Positions 1-11,236 of a stretch of DNA of 15,574 nucleotides are shown piece after piece (position 1 is the stretch's first letter; every line of letters begins with the position of its first letter). The notes beneath the pieces were generated by a model. It had not been told where the DNA came from. It saw nothing but the letters and a program-made list of their open reading frames with translations, and searched no databases. The DNA is from Salpingoeca rosetta (lineage: Eukaryota; Opisthokonta; Choanoflagellata; Craspedida; Salpingoecidae). The translations under genes were made by a program, and so were the position numbers. The stretch covers positions 39,683 through 55,256 of the forward strand of contig NW_004754918.1 in assembly GCF_000188695.1 (NCBI RefSeq). Reading direction: 5' to 3'.

Positions 1-96
1 TTATATTTTTTGGAGGTGGTCATTCTCCGCAGGCAAATCGGTGGCCTTCTCGCTCGTTTGACCGGGTGATTATAGCAGGGGGTGTGAATGGGGCAC

Positions 97-389
<293 letters not shown>

Positions 390-392
390 GAC

Positions 393-1623
393 CTTGAGGT
401 TGAGCTGGTGAGGAAAGGCAATGTGCTTGTTGACTTTTCCAAACACGCCGAGCCGGAAGCGCTTGAGTTGAATGCACAGGATGTTTGGCGCCTTGTACAC
501 AGAAAGCTGTTTCAGCGCCCTGGTGGCCGGAGTGTATGCGCATATGCGTGTATATGCACGTGCATGTACGTGAGCGTGGGCTTTGTGCTGGAAGGATGAC
601 AGTGAACGTGGGTGGCTCTCCAACACGACGAATGACAGCAAGCGACGTGCACTGCACTGCGTGCGTGTGTATGTGTGTGTGTGTGTGTGCATGTGTATGT
701 GTACATGTGTGTGCGTGTGCATGCGACAATGCTACTCACCGCACGTGGCTGTTGCAGCTTTCGCACTTCCACTTGTTGTCGGCAGCGAGCTTCTCAGGAC
801 ACGTGAATGCTGTCAAAGCAAGCGTGGAAGGTGCATGAGGTGAGGAAGACAAGCACACGACGAGGGGGCGAGGGGGTAATTGAGATTACGGAACACAGAA
901 CCGAAAATATTGCACACCCGCGCATGTGGCCGTACACACACGATCATGCAACACTCACAATGGCACAACCTCCCACAGTGTGTCAACACAACACCACTAA
1001 CACGGCAGGGCACATCACCTTCAAGCATTTCCTCAAGCGTGTCTGTGATTTCCTCCTTGATTTCCAGCTGCAGGTCCAAGCATGATTCGTATGATGTGGA
1101 CGTGTACTGGCATTTTGGGCACATGAGCTGACTGGCAATGGTACCGCCAAACAGCTGATGCACAAACGTCGTCTCCTGAAGGAGGTCGTGGTGGGGCGCA
1201 GTCGTGCATGTGTGCGCGTGTGACTTTGTGTGAGCTTGTACGGGAGCTTGTCAGTGAGGTGTGCGTGCCAGTGACCAAGTCACGACTCAACCACGACTTG
1301 AGCACACGCCTTGCCGAGGACACACGACAGCACAGCCCACCTGGTCGCAGACGGGGAGGTGGTGGCCCGCGGGGGTCATGTCTTTGGCAAGACCGCGCAG
1401 CAGCGTCTGATACAGCTCGTGCGAATCTTCCTGGCGCCCAAACACAAAGTCGGAGCTGGCAGCAAGAGGAGGGTGGTGTACGTGTGAGGAGAAGGGTGAG
1501 GGTGTTGAACATCAGCGGGTCAGCGCTGTAGCGCATGTCGAACAGGCATACGCAGGGATGCACACACACAGGGGTACGGATATAGTCGAACTCGCGCACA
1601 CACCTACACACACACACACACAC

Positions 1624-1677
<54 letters not shown>

Positions 1678-3226
1678 TCTCTCTCTCTCTCTCTCGCCAA
1701 CCCACCCAACACACACACACCTGCACAACTACACACACACACACACCCGCACATCCATACCTAAGAGTGAGAAGGTGTTGGACGACGTGCACGGGGTTGA
1801 CGGCGGCTGGTGCCGCTTGATCTGCTTCAGCATCGGACCCAGAGAGTTCTCCCATCAACGCAAGCATCTTGTGCACGAGCGTGCCTTCCTCATCCTGAAC
1901 ACAACAGCAAGCGGAATGTAGACGAAGTTAAGGAGAAGGGCGATATGCACGTGTGAGCGGCTTCCACGTCATGACACACCATGTCACGCACCCCGTGCAC
2001 CATGTACATGTACATGTATCGGGCGATCTTGCGCTTGTGCTTGAACACTCTTCACGGTAACAACGTGCACCGCCGTGATTCGATGTGTGATGCGTTTACC
2101 TTGTTTGGAAGGGATGCGAGTGCTCGTTGGAAGATGGTGGTGGCGTTGATGCATTGCAGGACAGCGTTGATGTAGCACGTGTTCCCAACATTGGCTGTGT
2201 CCGCAGCGCATAGGTAATGGAATCAGTTGCAAGCGCACATGGAACGGGCACATCAACAAGGGCATTCCAGTGCACCACAAAGCGCCCATTCCCAAATCTT
2301 TCACACTCGCAACATATAACACACGCGTGCGAGGCAACATACCAAGGCCCAATGTCGTTGGGAGAGGTCGGACATCAACGGAGCCGGCAATCACGCTGGG
2401 GTCATTGAGCACCCTGTTACGCGTTTCGTTGTGATGTGACATGATGCGGGTGCACAGCGTCCATGCATGCAGCGCAAGGTTTACGTTCAAGCACACAACA
2501 AAGGACGCACCAATGGATACACGTTCAACCACCAAAGGATACACGTTCAACACAACACAACGCAACACACAACGCAACACACGCACATACCCTGATGGTT
2601 GTTGTGGATGCTTGGCGACGGGAGGGTGTGGATCTGTACAGCAGGAGAACTTGTGGCCAAGCATCCAATCCTGCACACAGGAAAACAAGGAAGGGAGAGA
2701 GCGTGTGTGTGCGTGTTGGGAGGGGGGAGGGGGAAGCAGGGACGCACGCGCACACACTTACGCACGCACGCACACGGCCAGTCGTGCAACATGTGCAAGT
2801 GTGACAGGCCAGCTTAGAGCCAGGAACAGCAGATGACACCTTCTTCTGGCATGCTGTGGAGCAGTAGCATCGCGTCTTGCACTTGCCACAGCGGCTCTCT
2901 GCTGCCTTGTCTGTTCACATGGCACACACGAACCAGAATCAGGCGACACAGCAGACAAGGGTTCATTGGTGGTTGGTCGTTGCGCTACACACACCAGAAG
3001 CAGGGCTACCCCAGCGTATTACCCCATTCGTTCGCTCATTCACATGTGTTGTTGTTGTTCATCAAGCGTGACGCGATGCGGCACAACATCCACAGGCAAG
3101 CAAGCAAGCAAAGCAAGCAAGGCAACTCGACTGCTGTGTTTTGTTGACACGCACAATGCCATCCCAAGCAAGCAAGCAAGGTTAAATTGTAACACGGGTA
3201 ACGCCCTTACGTTAAACCCCTCCCTC

Positions 3227-3317
<91 letters not shown>

Positions 3318-3394
3318 CCTCTCCTTCCCCTTGTTTGTCAACCAAACTCACAGCATCGGGCGCACAGCCCGTCAACGATGGTGCGCATGGACAT
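393..3394 (-). CDS. MYND-finger ubiquitin-specific protease (USP/UBP), 10 exons, 3' partial
   Basis: Predicted cysteine deubiquitinase (family C19) that cleaves ubiquitin from proteins. Exons on the minus strand, 5' to 3': 3394-3343, 2910-2840, 2670-2591, 2413-2343, 2194-2100, 1894-1761, 1455-1341, 1175-1019, 809-740, 519-393. All phases agree and give 324 residues. Residues 11-51 form a MYND finger with ligands C11, C14, C25, C28, C34, C38, H47 and C51, including YCSTAC and DWMLGHKFSC. The Cys box GLANVGNTCYINAVLQC puts the nucleophile at C98. The GRQEDSHEL box lies at 174-182. Zinc-ribbon pairs are C225-x2-C228 and C274-x2-C277, followed by APNILCIQLKRF. The His box is outside the window. 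The start is the first ATG in its frame and has G at -3. The first donor (TTTG|GTTGAC) is weak but is the only one giving the right phase. A MYND finger before the USP core recalls plant UBP15-19; mammalian USP19 carries its MYND inside the core. Very sure of the family, less sure of exon 1. Confidence 0.93.
667..722. repeat. (TG)n tract in a USP intron
   Basis: Imperfect TG repeat with ATG and CTG variants. It is one of the few tracts giving CA on the sense strand of its host gene. Confidence 0.85.
1598..1748. repeat. (CA)n-(CT)n-(CA)n compound microsatellite in a USP intron
   Basis: CA repeats up to 1672, a CT run at about 1675-1694, then a second CA run at about 1711-1747, ending 13 bp from the 5' splice site at 1761. 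Confidence 0.95.
3096..3180. repeat. (GCAA)n clusters in USP intron 1
   Basis: Two short clusters of GCAA/CAAG units. On the sense strand they read CTTGCTTG. The same tetramer recurs in other introns (7123-7132, 12341-12360, and as CTTG in CYFIP near 13569-13680). Confidence 0.8.
3229..3316. repeat. Nearly perfect (CA)n microsatellite in USP intron 1
   Basis: About 43 uninterrupted CA units, (GT)n on the sense strand, starting 26 bp downstream of the exon 1 donor. Confidence 0.98.
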
Positions 3395-3488
3395 GGCACA
3401 GGGTCGTGAGCGTCGTGGTCGTGGTTCGCGTGGTGTGTCCGCCGCCGCCCAACAACTCTCAAAAACTGTCCCTGACACCACAAATTGT
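3395..3488 (-). promoter_or_regulatory. 94-bp spacer between gene 2 stop and the USP start
   Basis: The two genes run in the same direction, so this stretch must hold the end of the gene 2 transcript and the start of the USP transcript. I see no AATAAA and no TATA-like element. The USP frame stays open across it without an ATG, so an upstream exon feeding into this frame cannot be excluded. Confidence 0.35.
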
Positions 3489-4489
3489 TCACTCGCTCAC
3501 GGCTGCCGCAGAAGGCTGTGGTGTTGGCGGAGGTGCTGTGATGGGTGGAGGGGGCAAGGGTGCTGTAGGTGTTGTTGTTGCTGTTGTTGCTGTGGTTGCC
3601 TTGGGTGGTGTCTCTTGCACAATCACAACATCTTGATCATCAGGCTGCTGCGCTTGTGTAGCTGCCCCGGGCGCTGTTGTGCCAGCACGGTCAGGGGCTG
3701 GTGTCGCTGCATGTTCCGTGGATTGTGCTCCTGCTACTCCTCCTGCTGCTGCTGCTGTTCCTGTCGTTGTCGTTGTTGCATCAGTCGGCCCTTGGTCGCC
3801 TGCGGTGGCTGCGGTGGATGCTACTGGAGATGGCTGCTCGTCCGCTGGCAGGGACACCTTTGGCTGCGGGAAGAGCACATAGCCGAGGATGGAGGGAGTC
3901 ATGCTGTACTTGACAGCACCCCAGATGGCCGAGCCAGCCTCCTGCTGCAGGCTCTGGTTGGCAAAGGTGTCCTTGAAGAACTGCACCGTGTGCTCGCGCA
4001 CGCTGTCGTTGTCCAGCACACGGTGCGAGGCATCTGTGGCCAGCACCCCAGTTTGGTGCTTCACGTTGTCCATCTGCAGCACGGACACGGTAAGCTCGCC
4101 GGCCTGCTTGCGCGTGGCAGAATCCTGCAGCACGCTCTGCAGCATGCGGGCAACAGCGCGGCGCGTGTCGTCACGGGCCAGGATGTACAAAATCAGCTTC
4201 GTCAGGCTCTCCTGCGTTTGCTTGTCCTTGGAGAGCCAGTCCACCACGCGGCGGAAAAACAGCTGCGTTTGCCCCAGGCACTCCTCGTCCTTCATCACCT
4301 GCAGCAGCAGCAGCAGCAGCAGCAGCACGCACAAACACGCACGTGTCACGGAAAGAGTGGGAGAAAGGGAGACAAGCAGATGCAGACAGTGAGCAGGGGG
4401 GTTGGGGGCAGGGAGAGGGGATGAGGTTGAGTTAGAATGCAACTAGATACGAAAACGCGGGACAATGGATACAGCCAGAGAGAGAGAGA

Positions 4490-4567
<78 letters not shown>

Positions 4568-4572
4568 CACAC

Positions 4573-4611
<39 letters not shown>

Positions 4612-5524
4612 ATAGGCGAACCTGAACGAGGAGCTTGGCTGTGGCAGCCCGCGTCTCGGGTTTAGCAAAGAGCTCCGAGAGGAACTGGCTGGCGTACTGA
4701 ACCGTCTGAGGGTCCGTGAGGACCGTGTACACCATGTCACGCGTCACTTCGTTGGCTTTCGCCACAACCTCTTCGTTGGAGAGCGAGCGCTTCGCTGCGC
4801 TGGAGATCTCCGAGGACAGGTTCTCTCGCAGCGGCTCACGGTTGAAGTACAGCACAACAGCAACAATGGCGCTGCCAATCACAATGGCTATCAGCACCGC
4901 GAGCATGTTGATGCCATGCCATCGCAACTGCTCCTCCAGGCTGCGGTACCGCATGTACGTGTGCCTTGCGGCCTCCGTCACGCGTGCGGAAGCTGCTTGG
5001 GTGACGGTCTGGCCGCCTGCTGCTTCGCCTGGTGCCGCTGAGGACGACGGTGACGAGGCACCTGAGGATGATGGATGTGTGCCGTGCTTGTCGGTGCCGT
5101 GCTGCCTCTGCTGTCGAGTTGTGCTGAGCCGTTGCCGAGTTCCTTGCTGCCATTTTGACCATCTCGACGTGTGGGATGGTTGTGATTGCCCTTGTTGGTG
5201 GAGGACACGCTGCTGAAGCCATCGCCGTAAAACCACGTGGTGTTTCGCGGTGCTCCTGTTTTGGAGGGCTCGTTGAGCAAGGCTTGTGATGTGCAAGCAC
5301 CTGGCCATGCGTGAGGGCCATCCTTCCACGTGCAAAACTCCTGAGGCCGCAGCGTATCCTGCTTGTGTGCGAAGGGGAGCTGGGCAAGCGGCCGGCCGCG
5401 AGAACAGCGTGCGCGTCCAAACAACGCTCGCCACCCTCTGCGAACCACCCCTGTGCACGAGGCCCTGATGACGGCCGCCTGCACCTCCCTGCATCGCAAG
5501 GGCAGCTGCTCGCCTCCACCACAT
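3489..5524 (-). CDS. Putative mitochondrial single-pass membrane protein, 2 exons
   Basis: I do not recognise the family. Exon 1 is 5524-4622 (301 codons) and exon 2 is 4298-3489 (269 codons plus TGA), giving about 570 aa. The first in-frame ATG begins MWWRRAAALAMQGG. About 110 following residues are rich in Arg, Ala and His and poor in acidic residues, as in a mitochondrial presequence. A low-complexity linker follows at about 140-185, and a membrane helix at about 205-227 (INMLAVLIAIVIGSAIVAVV). The next 220 or so residues are amphipathic and helical. They contain loosely similar units such as TDPQTVQYASQFLSELFAKP and RDDTRRAVARMLQSVLQDSA, which suggests a helical repeat. The last 120 or so residues are low-complexity Thr/Ala/Pro. 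One likely topology is inner-membrane anchored; this is inference. The codon frame is open well upstream of the ATG but has no earlier ATG. The intron acceptor directly follows a (CTG)n run. Confidence 0.85.
4303..4326 (-). repeat. (CTG)8 run forming the 3' splice-site tract of gene 2
   Basis: On the sense strand GCT/CTG units run straight into CAG|GTGATGAAG, the acceptor of exon 2. The repeat has no internal AG and so can serve as a pyrimidine-rich tract. Confidence 0.85.
4478..4607. repeat. (GA)n-(CA)n microsatellite in the gene 2 intron
   Basis: A short GA run followed by about 58 CA units with three CG changes. On the sense strand (GT)n begins about 15 bp after the exon 1 donor. Confidence 0.97.
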
Positions 5525-5815
5525 TATCCTTGAGGTAGCGTCTTGCTTTGGCTGGGTTGCTTCGTATTGCCTGCTTGTGTGCAGTGGCAACAAAAAAGTG
5601 CGCAATGGCAGGGCGATTCCATGCAATTTTAATCGAGGCGAGACTTCCTTCCTTCCTCAGCACACCTCCTGAGCGTCCTCCTGTCTTACTGTCTTCCCGT
5701 CCCCACTCCAGCACCAGAGCACCACCCCAGCCAGCACTCCAAGCCACTCGTCCACTCCACGACTCCACCCCTGCCTCCCAAGAGCTCCTCTCACCACCTC
5801 CACCTAGCCCTGTTG
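5525..5815 (-). promoter_or_regulatory. 291-bp spacer: gene 3 3' UTR and gene 2 promoter
   Basis: This holds the gene 3 3' UTR and the gene 2 5' region. On the minus strand it is purine-rich over about 5640-5800. It contains one AT-rich element (ATTAAAA at about 5626-5634) roughly 100 bp before the gene 2 ATG, which could be a core promoter element. The gene 2 frame is open here but has no ATG. Confidence 0.35.
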
Positions 5816-6654
5816 TCACTCCACAGCAGGCTGCGGCACCGCTGTTGCCTCGACAGAGCCAGCGTGGCGGTCCACTGCATGACCACGTGCAGAAGGGTCG
5901 CGAGGGCGGTGGTGATGGTAGTCGAGTACAGCAGTGTCGCCGGTGTGCACTTGCATCTTGGTCATCCTGGTCATCTTGGCCGGTTTTGCTGTCGTGGTTG
6001 CTGCTGCCTTGTTGTTCTTTCTCGTCCTGTTCTTCCTGCTCTTCTTCGCCACGAACGCCATGACTGGCGCAGGCGAGGACGACTTCACTTCAGAGGTACC
6101 GGGTCGTGCACTGCTGTGTGGCTGCCTCATCGCCTTCCGCGACTCCTGCATCAGCCGCGTGGTGTCATAAAGGCGTGCAGGCATCGACTGGCCATCCACG
6201 CCCACCGCTAGCACATTGCTTGGGTTGCGCAACATGACAGACGGCACACCAGATGCATTGCCCTGATGTTGCTGCAACTGTTGTTGTAACTGTTGCTGTT
6301 GTCGTTGTTGTTGTTGTTGCTGTTGTTGCTGTTGTTGTAACTGTTGTCGTTGTTGTTGCTGCTGCTGTTGCAACCGCAACTCGCGGCGTTGTAGCCGTAG
6401 TTCCTGCTGCTGCTCCCGCAAGCGCTGGGCCCACACGCGGACAGGCACATTGCGGGGCTTTCGTGGATGCCGCATCAGCATTGCCAGCGTCACACTTGCA
6501 TCATCATCTACAGTGCATGCAGGCAAGCTCACAGGTGAGGGACCTCAAGAGATGGTGCAGATGGGCAGGCAGGTAAACTGACTCACACAGATAGACAGAC
6601 AGGCAGGCAAACAGACAGACACTACCACACACTTCCACACACTTCCACACACTT

Positions 6655-6706
<52 letters not shown>

Positions 6707-7664
6707 CCACACACACACACACACACAGGCAGGCAGGCAGGCAGGCAAACATACACACATGCACATACTCACATGCATATACACACAGACACACACACAC
6801 ACACACACGCACACACACACACACTGCTTCTTCACTCCGAGGGAGACCGACACAGCAGCCTCTGTATCGCGCCCCGTCACATACGTGTGTGGTGAAGGTG
6901 TTTGGGGCAGGCCTCCCATTGCTCCATCCTCGTCCCAGGTTTCGTTGCTGCTTTCGGGGTCTCAAACTCAGTGGGAAAGGCATAGCGTTCCCTGCAGGCA
7001 GCCGGCAGCGCCTCCCAGATCATGTGCAGGTGCTCTCGCCAGTTCCTACAGTCATGACATGAAACCAGCGCAGCAAGCAGCACATAATCTCACGTCAACA
7101 AATTCCCACGCAAGAGAACGAACAAGCAAGCAGGAGCAGAAGTAGCACCAGGGGTGTTGTGGGTCTTTAAGAGTGGTGCGTGGAACGGCAAGAGCCACAG
7201 GATGAGCGTGTGCAAGCTCTGCAGTAGTGTCACACTGACCTCTGGCTGCCAAAGAAAGTCTGTGCTGCACCGGTGTACCGCTGGAAGTACTTCTCAAAGG
7301 CCGTCATGTCCTGCACACCGCGAAGTTCCATGTTCTGGGAGGACACAGCACACGCAGACAGCATCAACGACCATGTATGGCGATGAGGGCCCGAGTAGTG
7401 AGCGTGTTCATACCCGCTTCCTCGCTTCACACACATGCACACATGCACACCTTCACATAGTTGCAACCACTGGATGGCGCATGTATGCACACACACACAC
7501 ACACACACCAGCTTTTCCGCAAAGTTTGGCGTCTTGCACTCCTCGGACATGACAAAATTCCACAACTGTTCGGCCTGCAAGCACACATACATGGGAGCAA
7601 AGCAAGAGCAAGCGTGAGACGACAGTGAATGCAACAAAGAAAAGAAGGGAATCATTGATTGCAG

Positions 7665-7745
<81 letters not shown>

Positions 7746-9115
7746 CACAGACACACAAGCATATGTACACACCAACCAGGAAGTCGGGGGCGTGAGTGCC
7801 TTCGGGAAAGAACGGAAACGCGCTCGGTTTCGTGAGTGTCTGTTTGGGTGCAGCTGCGGGTCTGGTTGGCAATGTCGGGGCACGTGGGCCAGCAAGGCGA
7901 TGGCGGTGGCGCCTGCGCACGTCAGCCTCGTCAATCAGTGGTGGCGGAGACGGCGGTTCGAGGGCGTCGGTGCTGCTGTCAGCGGTGGTGGTGGTGGTGT
8001 CATTGGCGCCAAGCACCAGCTGTGCAGCGCGTGCCTTTGCCGCCTGGTGCCGTGTTTGCGGTGGGCGGTGTAACAGCGAGGGACAGCAATTTCACAAATG
8101 TGCATGAGATACGGAGAAGGGCACGCGTGTCAACACAATACTTCTTGCAATTGGTAGCAGCACACACGCACGCACACACATACACACACACATACACATA
8201 CACACACACATACACATACACACACATACACACATACACACACACGTGCATGCATGCACGCATGCGAGCAAGAAAGCGGGCAACATGTCCAACGCACCGT
8301 CAAGACCTCTTGCGTGATGAACGTTGGCAGGTCCCATTGGAAACCCAGCCTTCGGAAAAAGCAAAAGCCCGTGAGCGCAGTGAGAGTGTAGGTGTTTCGA
8401 GTGAGAATGTTGGCCACAGTGATGAAGAGAGAGAGGGGGGAAGGGGGACGTCAGTGAACGAGTGATGGAGGCACAAGCCACTGCCGTTCCACAGGTGATC
8501 GCGGGTGTCAGGCACGACGTCAACTGACCGCCAGGTGAGCAGGCGTGCTGGCAGTGGTTTCAGAATGCGACGATCGAGCGAAAACGCGGATTTGGGCAGG
8601 CGGGCAATCGCCTCTGGATCCTGGAGCCAAGAAGAACGAGGCATCAGCCACAACAAAGGAGCAGTGAACCACAGCCAATGGGCGAGTTCGTCATGCTACG
8701 CAACCGCAACGCCCATCAGCGCTCCAACTGTGCATGTTGCCCTCTCGCACACTCACACACACACACACACTCACACACACGCACACTCACACTCACACGC
8801 ATGCACACAAATAAGCACACACACCCTCTCTCTCACTCACCTCACACTCATCCACATTTACCTTAGGAGCGGGCGCCGTGACGTGCATGGCCATGGACAC
8901 AAGGTATACGTACTGCTCGCCCTTGCGATCAAAGAACTGGCCGTAGACAACGCACGGGTCCTTGTCTTGGAAGATGGCTGCGTCCCCGCGCTCCCACGCA
9001 CGCTCCATCACCACAGGCGACTCCCGCATGTCTGCGTGCGCAACACGGAACAAAGCAGAGTGGGTGAGGCATGCGTGTGTGTGGGTGAGGCATGCGTGCG
9101 TGCGTGCGTGCGTGC

Positions 9116-9213
<98 letters not shown>

Positions 9214-11236
9214 TGAGTGACTTGTGTTCATGTTGCAGCACTCTTGACAGGAAGCGCCAGCAGCATGTGCATTCACACATGCACGCCATTAGCTCACCAG
9301 ATGGAGACACATTGGTCTCTGCGCTTGTGCATGATGGTAGCACGGCTTGCGTGTGGCAAACGAGGTTGATGCTCGCTTCTGTTCCAGGAGGAGTAGGGCT
9401 GGCTTGTTGGGCGCAACCAAGGCAACGCATGCTGCAGTAGTTGTGGAAACTCGCGTCAACACCCCACGCTTCCATGTCATGCACAGCAGTGCTGAAGGCG
9501 ACGTGGCACTGCTCGCATTCACGCCACACCCTGCGAGACACACAAATCAAGCGCAGCAAGACAAGTGAGCACCAAGCAAAAGGCTCACGACACGTTGCAG
9601 CAGGCAAAGTTTGCTTGCAGGCAGGCCAGCAAAACATCAAAAAAAAAAAACACACGCACACACACGCACAGATGGGTAGACAAACACACACACACACACA
9701 AGTGCACGCACAGACAGACACAGACAGACATACACAAACAGACAGACGGACACAGACACACAAACACACAGACACAGACGCGCAAGCTCACGCATCCCAC
9801 AGACACAGACACAGACACACTGACAGACACGTATGTACCGCTGCTTGCAGCGTTGGTATAGGATGGTTTCTGGAAGAACTAGGGTGTGGTGCTGAAGGGC
9901 GAGGCGATGGTGTTCTGGCTTGTGAAAAGCAGTGGAAGGCGGAAACAATCCGACAGCTGCGTGTCTGTTGTCTTCATGTGCAGTGCTGCTGCTGTAGCTC
10001 ACAGCTTGGTGCTGGCGCGCATCTGTGATGGGCACAGGCGGCTGCTGTTGTGGGAGCAGCGATGGCGGCTGAGGCGATGCGTCGATCGGCGGTAGGCGGC
10101 GGAGGTTTGGAATGCGGAACACCGGGTTGCGAAACGCATATGCCTCGGGGGTGAAGTCAGCCAATGATGATGAGGACTCCAACAGCGGCAAGTGCGGAAA
10201 GAGTTGGTCAATCACAACGGAGCGCCCGCGCAGGTCCTTGTCTGAAGCATGGTGCAAAACAACGGCGGAGCCGGAGGTGGTATTTGACGGCTGCGGCACG
10301 AGAAGGCCAAAAGAGAGCGTTTGGTACTGCACAGGGCGTCTGCGTCCCAAGCTTTGCTTCCGCAGCATTTCTCTCATGCGCTTCTTCCGCAGGCGCACAA
10401 TGTGCTCTTCAGGCTGCTCCTCGATTTCTGGCACGGGAACATTGCTGGAAGGCAGAGGCAACACACACACCTTGGCCCTCTTTGGCTGCTTTGGGCCGAG
10501 GCGTTTGGTCCGTGCTGTGAGCTGCTGCTGTGATGACGCACCGCCGCGCTCGTCGACGACATCCCTGCCCGCGTACAGGTGCGGTCTGTCACGTACGGTG
10601 TGGGGACGCTCCTGGGGAGACGGGCACAGGTCATTCGAGTTTGGTGGCGCTACTGGCACTTGCGTGGATGATGTCGCAAGAACCGTCGGAACGGGGCGCA
10701 TGGGGGCGGCTGGCTGGTCGTCCTTTTGTTCGTGTCGCTGCTGGCGGTGTACATGGTGGTGGGGCTCGCCGTCTCGCAAGTCGGCTGCGTGTAACTGTGA
10801 GCGCGCCATATTAGCGTGTGTAGCACCTGCATGCACGCTGCTCGGCGTGGACGCGGCAGCCCTCACCGTGCTGCCTTCAGATCGCTTGCTGCTTGGGGTG
10901 TCCAGTACTGGCGCAGGGGTGAGCGAGGACGCGGAGGCGGGCGTGCTAGGCGTGCGTTGGGCTAGACTTGTGCGGGTCATCGACGCAGCCAGCTGAGGTT
11001 GGGGCTTGGGCTGGGGCTGTGCCTGGTGCATGTTATGCGGTCTGGACATGCCGAGAAGCCGCCCTTGCATGTCTCCGTGCATGCTTGCATGTCGCCTCTG
11101 CGCAGAAGGCGGCTGGTGGGCTTGCCGACTCACGGGAGGCGTTGCCGACGTGTAGCGATGAGTAAATGCTGTGTTTGCTGCAGCAGCTGCAGAAGTCGGA
11201 GTGGCGCTGCCCATCGCAGGCAAGCTGTTTCGGAGC
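5816..11236 (-). CDS. Large, mostly disordered Cys-module protein of unknown family, 10 exons (3' part of the gene 3/4 unit)
   Basis: Not recognised. Exons on the minus strand: 11236-9839, 9530-9298, 9031-8841, 8620-8475, 8349-8298, 8043-7777, 7574-7509, 7334-7240, 7045-6885, 6507-5816 (stop). Every phase matches, giving about 1,100 aa. The first exon is low-complexity (Ala, Pro, Gln, His), with a basic stretch [16 protein letters not shown] that looks like a nuclear signal. Across the first junction lies a Cys module: [12 protein letters not shown], then [11 protein letters not shown], which could bind zinc in a treble-clef/MYM-like fold. Exons 3-9 encode more ordered sequence, e.g. [34 protein letters not shown] and [20 protein letters not shown]. 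The last exon has a Gln-rich tract and then a Lys/Arg block ([13 protein letters not shown]). The donor at 8475 (TT|GTGCCT) is weak and the start of the 8043 exon could be 12 or 24 bp shorter. If the upstream exons do not join, translation could start at ATG 11325, preceded by an in-frame TGA. A chromatin or RNA role is only a guess. Confidence 0.75.
6264..6372 (-). repeat. CAA/CAG trinucleotide tract coding poly-Gln in gene 3
   Basis: In the terminal exon the sense strand gives a tract of about 35 Gln broken by single Leu, Arg and His. Mixed CAA/CAG codons argue for a maintained, less unstable tract. Confidence 0.9.
6628..6830. repeat. (CA)n, (CACACTTCCA)n and (GGCA)n cluster in a gene 3 intron
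   Basis: Four copies of a 10-bp CTTCCACACA unit, a CA run of about 45 bp, one more 10-bp unit, a (GGCA)5 patch, then mixed CA. All lie in the 377-bp intron 6508-6884. Confidence 0.92.
7489..7508. repeat. Short (CA)10 directly at a 5' splice site
   Basis: On the sense strand the donor CTG|GTGTGTGT is itself the first part of the GT tract. Confidence 0.85.
7670..7742. repeat. Perfect (CA)36 microsatellite in a gene 3 intron
   Basis: Uninterrupted dinucleotide run; (GT)n on the sense strand, 34 bp after the donor of the exon ending at 7777. Confidence 0.97.
8161..8247. repeat. (CA)n/(CATA)n tract in a gene 3 intron
   Basis: CA units with regular TA insertions in the intron 8044-8297. Confidence 0.92.
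8754..8824. repeat. Interrupted (CA)n tract in a gene 3 intron
   Basis: CA and CACT units in the intron 8621-8840, starting about 16 bp from the donor at 8841. Confidence 0.88.
9095..9212. repeat. (TGCG)n-(TG)46 microsatellite in a gene 3 intron
   Basis: A GTGC patch followed by a perfect TG run of about 92 bp. Its orientation is opposite to most tracts here: CA on the sense strand. Confidence 0.97.
9639..9830. repeat. A12 run plus (CA)n and (CAGA)n in a gene 3 intron
   Basis: Twelve A residues, then mixed CA and CAGACA units filling most of the 308-bp intron 9531-9838. On the sense strand this is GT/TCTG repeat next to the donor at 9839. Confidence 0.9.

Noticed and set aside
3378..4424. 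348-codon open frame on the plus strand
   Set aside because: It is antisense to the well-supported second exon of gene 2, is rich in Cys, Arg and Gln from reversed GC-rich codons, and has no protein-like domain.
4299..4442. Hydrophobic leader with poly-Leu in front of gene 2 exon 2, resembling a signal peptide
   Set aside because: It lies in the intron, has no ATG in frame, and the Leu run is just the (CTG)n acceptor tract.
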